From Siphonodentalium dalli (Eukaryota > Mollusca > Scaphopoda > Gadilida > Siphonodentaliidae): a DNA stretch of 64,000 nt. Shown here in pieces: positions 60,164 to 64,000 of this stretch. The notes under the pieces were generated by a model. The model made no database searches and was not told the DNA's origin. It saw only the letters and a list, made by a program, of their open reading frames with translations. Where the stretch lies: NCBI GenBank assembly GCA_032622095.1, contig CP136063.1, positions 88,577,980-88,641,979 on the forward strand. Reading direction: 5' to 3'. The position numbers and the translations under genes were made by a program. Positions within the stretch are counted from its first letter, which is position 1. Each line of letters starts with the position of its first letter.

Positions 60164-60392
60164 ATTGATATCCTTATCACAATCAAAGAGGAAGTAAAGA
60201 CAACTTCAAGAAAAAATATAGTTCCATTTTAAATGTGTCTTTTCATGTTGACAAAATTGTTTAAGTACCCTTATCAACCATGTTTATCTCATGGTCAACA
60301 CTAAATAATAAAACACAAATTGAATATCAAAGTATATTCTAGATAACATAATAATAAAGTTCCGACATTGATAGCATTGCGCTAAGCTCTTA

Positions 60393-61040
60393 TAGTGCAG
60401 CGGCCAAATCGAAAAAGAGCTCTAGTTTTCGAGATATCCCTACCCACGGTAGAACAAGTTAAAACCAACTTTTTTTTTAGAAGAAATATATACTGTTGAC
60501 GAAAATGATAGTGAAAAATAACGGAATTGGTGGTGGCTATTGTCAAATCGACGATACCCACCAGTGACTTTTTCCAGAAATTAACGATTTTGTTAAAGCG
60601 AGCCCTGTGGCTATGTCCTAACCTATTTGCCAATATTGTTGAGGTTAAAATTACTATATCATACCATACCTCTAACTGATATGAAAAAAGTGTTGGTTAA
60701 TTTAGATTTTCCTGCCATTTGGAGCCGAAACATTTATTTTTTGTTGATAAATCGCACTTTTTCACAAAAATATTATTTTTCAAACATTATCATTCAAATG
60801 GATAATGCTATAATGCCGAAATATTTAATCCTTATGGTGAAGCAGTTATCTGCCAAGCATATGCAGAAAGAAGTTAACATAAGATTATAACGATTTGCGA
60901 AATAATGGATTTCAGTTACCCCTCCCCCAAACACGTTTTTGGTCGAAAAATTACATATATTTGTTCAGAACTTTACCAAATTTCCCAATTGATCATAATG
61001 GGACCCAACATAATTCGTTTGCTGAAAATTGAGCCCGGGG
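60393..61040. other. No gene recognised; replaces the expected exon 1 region of copy 3
   Basis: Unrelated to 8407 onward. It contains an 87-codon plus-strand ORF (60627-60890) with no family resemblance. Confidence 0.4.
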
Positions 61041-61456
61041 ACATTGCTTAAGTGATTAAAGACGTGTTCGGGCTTCCAGACCCCAAATTACAACAACAAC
61101 AACAACCCATTTTATTTGCTATTACATACAGTAAGTGTCGCATATCACAAGTACTCCATTCTCGCTTAAGATTGAAATGCAGTAGTTTGAACTATGACCT
61201 ATTGAGTAATCACATTAAAACGTCCCCTCTCTGTCGTGGCAAAATAGAAACAGCATATCATTAATTATATGAATGTCCTGAATACAGTGGTCCAAGGACT
61301 GAACTTCTATGCGCCATACTCAATGTCATTTTATCAGAAATACTCTTTTGTGTGGAACACAGCAACTCAGTCATCGCGAAAATATTAAAATAGTTGACGG
61401 GGTTCAAACATTTATCTCGAAAACAAAGCGATTTCCACAACGCTGTCATTTGTTAA
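61041..61456 (+). mobile_element. LINE C-terminal fragment, decayed
   Basis: Reads VFGLPDPKLQQQQQP (a CAA microsatellite), RLRLKCSSLNYDLLSNHIKT, SPLCRGKIETAYH, stop, LYECPEYSGPRTELL, then CVEHSNSVIAKILK. The RLRL.CSSLN...SPLC...E.A.H...CP.Y pattern is a zinc-knuckle-like tail common in invertebrate LINE polymerases. The TAA stops near 61263 and 61392 show decay. Confidence 0.55.
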
Positions 61457-61639
61457 AACTTCGTGAAAAGCATTGAAACCCTGCTGAGCGCGAAATTTAC
61501 CCCACCAGATCGTCTGTACTCTCACGGCGACGCACGTATCAATGACGCAAACAACATTATCTGTGTATCATTGTGTCCAATCAGCTCCAACGAAACTATG
61601 TGTATATCATTGTATCCAATCAGCTCCAACTGGATTACA

Positions 61640-63600
61640 TCCTAACTTTTCCCATACAGTCTCTCTCCCAGATAAATTGTTTACCTCCTGATAGAACTAC
61701 CCTATGTCCACAGACTCAGTTAAAACTGGGAGCATGTCCATCGAGTTCGTGGTGTTTTCATGACTTAAAATAGCGTAATTGTCACATAAACAGTTAAAGT
61801 TGAATTTTTGTTATTTGCCAGCCGCTTTTCGTAAAGTGTCACATGCTGTCGGAAACCAATACAACCTTATATATCGTATAAACTGGGACCATGTCCCTCG
61901 AGTTCGTGGTGTTTTCATTATTCAAAATAGCGTATGTGTCACATAAACAGTTAAAATTGCATTTTTTGGTTATTTGCCAGCCGCTTTTTGTAAAGTGTCA
62001 CATGCTGTCGGAAACCAATACAGCCTTATATATCGCATAGTTTCGGCCACAATATATGTTGATATTGAAATCATAATCCCTACAGTACATGATGTGTTCA
62101 AGTCAAGACTTCAAATAGGGTGGGGGTACATAAAGCAGTGAACATTTGCCAGCCACTTGTTGTGAAGTGCCACATGGGGCAGAACCTTTTGTCCAGCCCT
62201 CAGTTAATATTGAGGTCATATAATTTCACCATGTGGTGTCTTCCAAGACTTCAAATAAAGTAGGGGTCCTCAAAATTTTGCCTTTCTTATTTTCCAGCCA
62301 CTTTTCGTTAAGTGCTCATGCTTTCTGAACCCAATCCATCTATTTACATTGTGTACATACGTCCTTGTACAACTAACTCCCCATTGTCCATACACTCAGT
62401 CAATGATGATATCGTTCCAGTTCGTGGTGTGTTCTAGTCTTCAAAGTGGGAAGGGGGTAATACAAACATTGAAAAATCGCATTATTTATTTTCCAGTCGC
62501 TTTTTGTAAAGTGTCCCTGACTGTCGGGTACCAACCCATCTTTAACAATTGTGTATTTCTTGATCGTCGTTTGACCTTGAGGGCACATCCATTCAGTTCG
62601 TTGTAGGTTCAATGGTTTACATGGGGTAGGGGTCCCTTATAATTCGCCTTAATCGTTTGTCATCTGCTTTGTGTAAGGTGCCACGGTGTTCTCTCGAACG
62701 GTGGGCTCGCGAGAGCATTTCATCTTTTCTGACAGAACAGCCATTCGGCCACAATCTCGGGTGATATTGATAGCATATGCCTTGAGCTTGTGGTGTGTTC
62801 AAGACTTCAAATAGGGATTGGAGTCCCATGAGACAGTGAAATTTAGCCCTTTCGTTTATATTAAATGGGTTAATGGGGTCCCCCTAAACAGTGAGTATTC
62901 GCCTTTCTCTTTCACCAACATCTTTTTGTAAAGTGACCCAGACATTCAAGACCCTGATATACTATACTCTTGATATAGCGTCCGTTTCACTGCACACTCA
63001 GTTAATATTGGGAGCATATCCTTTCGGTTCATTGTGTGTTCAAGACCTCAAATGGGGTAGTGTGGCCTCCAAAAAAAAAATCACATTTCGTATTTGCCAG
63101 CCACCTTTTGTAAAGTGCTCCAGGATTTCGGGAAACAAACCACACATACAAATTGTACATAATACATGACAGCACTACCTTTCGTTCACACACTCATTTA
63201 ATATTGAGAGCATATTGATTCGGCTCAGTGTGTGCTAAAGAGTTTAGAAGGTTATGGGTACCCAGAACAGTGAGAATTCGCCTTTCTCTTTGCTAGCCAC
63301 TTTTTGTAAAGTGTCCCAGACATTCGGAAACCAACACACACACTGAAGTTGTATATTTCCTGAATTACCTACCATTTTTCCACACCTCAGTTAATGTTGA
63401 GAACATATCCATCCATTGGTGTGTTTAAGACTTTAAAAGGGGTAGGGTGCTCAAAGAAAATATTCAGCTTTGGCATTTGCTAGCCTCCTTTTGTAAAGTA
63501 CCCTAGGATTTTGGGAACCAAACTACCCATATAAATTGTATATTCCCTGATAGCACTACCTTTCGTTCACACTGTGAGTTAATAATAAAAGCATTTGTCC
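61640..63600. repeat. Degenerate tandem repeat, ~145-260-bp units, about ten copies
   Basis: The module GCCAGCCACTTTTTGTAAAG, TGTCCCAGACATTCGG recurs near 61817, 61976, 62149, 62293, 62492, 62656, 62917, 63095, 63291 and 63479. Between them are CACACTCAGTTAATATTGAG, GTTCATTGTGTGTTCAAGAC and ATGGGGTAGGGGTCC. Short ORFs here are repeat products. Confidence 0.75.
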
Positions 63601-64000
63601 CCACATCCGGTTGTAACTAGCAATCTGATTGGCTACAACGCCATGTTTAAATCACCATGTCCCCCGTCACCCTTGACGGCGGGGTATAAGAGAATGTGCG
63701 CCAAACATCGGGGGTATATGAGCACGTGAAACATCGGGGGTATGTGAATGACCCTTGAACTGGCAGTTTCCCCAATCGTGACGTTGCTCTCGCACGCCGA
63801 ATTTGATGTCACCTGACGCCGTGTCCTTAGGTCAGCTACTGAATTATTCTTATTGGTGTGAATTAATCGGATAACCTATGAAAAGCACACTTAAATTAAG
63901 GAGACATGGTTATTGTTGTGGGGACAAAATCGTTATCTCCGGCAACATCGTGGGGTACATGGAGATTTAATACCTGGATGTCTCTTTTTGAACCCATCGG
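63601..64000. other. No gene recognised; short GGGGTATAAGAG and AACATCGGGGGTAT motifs
   Basis: ACATCGGGGGTAT occurs twice (63707, 63733) after a TATA-like GGCGGGGTATAAGAGAATG. No exon can be supported before the window ends. Confidence 0.3.

Larger units (their letters stand above)
52842..60392. repeat. Segmental duplication, copy B (partner 3618-8406)
   Basis: Near-identical to the copy 1 intron, with a 33-bp insertion near 53028 and about 2.8 kb extra between 54810 and 57600. Homology stops at GCTAAGCTCTTA (60392), before the promoter and exon 1 seen in copy 1. 52842-54500 shows no gene of its own. Confidence 0.9.

Overview
The window looks like nuclear DNA of a marine invertebrate, most likely a mollusc. 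This is inferred from AT-rich DNA with almost no long non-repetitive ORFs, consensus GT-AG splice signals with a TATA-box first exon, LINE relics of several clades, TTAA-flanked MITEs, a piggyBac-like element, Helitron-like insertions and many degenerate short-unit repeats. There is no operon structure, rRNA, CRISPR array or virus-like gene cluster.

The main content is a small tandem family of genes on the minus strand. Each gene appears to have two exons. A 40-nt first exon behind a TATA box encodes the signal peptide MRIYLIAVLIALA and ends in phase 1 at CAG|GTGAGT. A giant second exon, entered through the acceptor TTCTTTGCAG, is a minisatellite translated as 22- or 23-residue charged repeats with the core EREVRSKKGSGHDD. 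Copy 1: exon 1 at 9270-9309, exon 2 at 3617 down past the left edge (69-bp units). Copy 2: exon 1 at 43115-43154, exon 2 at 32306-28594 (66-bp units), complete and predicted at 1,250 residues. Copy 3: exon 2 at 52841-49676 (69-bp units). Copy 3 has a nonsense codon and a 1-nt frameshift near its 5' end, and its duplicated flank stops before the place where exon 1 should be, so I call it a pseudogene.

Layout: 1-9.4 kb holds copy 1 with its intron and promoter. 9.4-28 kb is intergenic: a 1.27-kb fold-back element (10269-11536), a cluster of CTTAAG palindromes (14009-15735), MITEs, tandem repeats and a LINE relic (24417-25590). 28.5-43.2 kb holds copy 2. Its intron is 10.8 kb against 5.7 kb in copy 1, and insertions explain most of the difference: Helitron-like DNA, a CR1-like LINE, an L1/Tx1-like LINE and a piggyBac-like element, each disturbing a repeat block also seen in the copy 1 intron. 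43.5-49.6 kb holds repeats, two copies of a terminal-inverted-repeat element and two head-to-tail Helitron-like elements. 49.7-60.4 kb is copy 3 plus a near-identical duplicate of 3618-8406. 60.4-64 kb holds a LINE tail and a degenerate tandem repeat.

The repeat proteins are predicted to be secreted, disordered polyampholytes. I do not recognise the family. A structural, adhesive, mucus or shell-matrix role is a guess from composition only. Coordinates of repeats were read by eye and may be off by a few bases.
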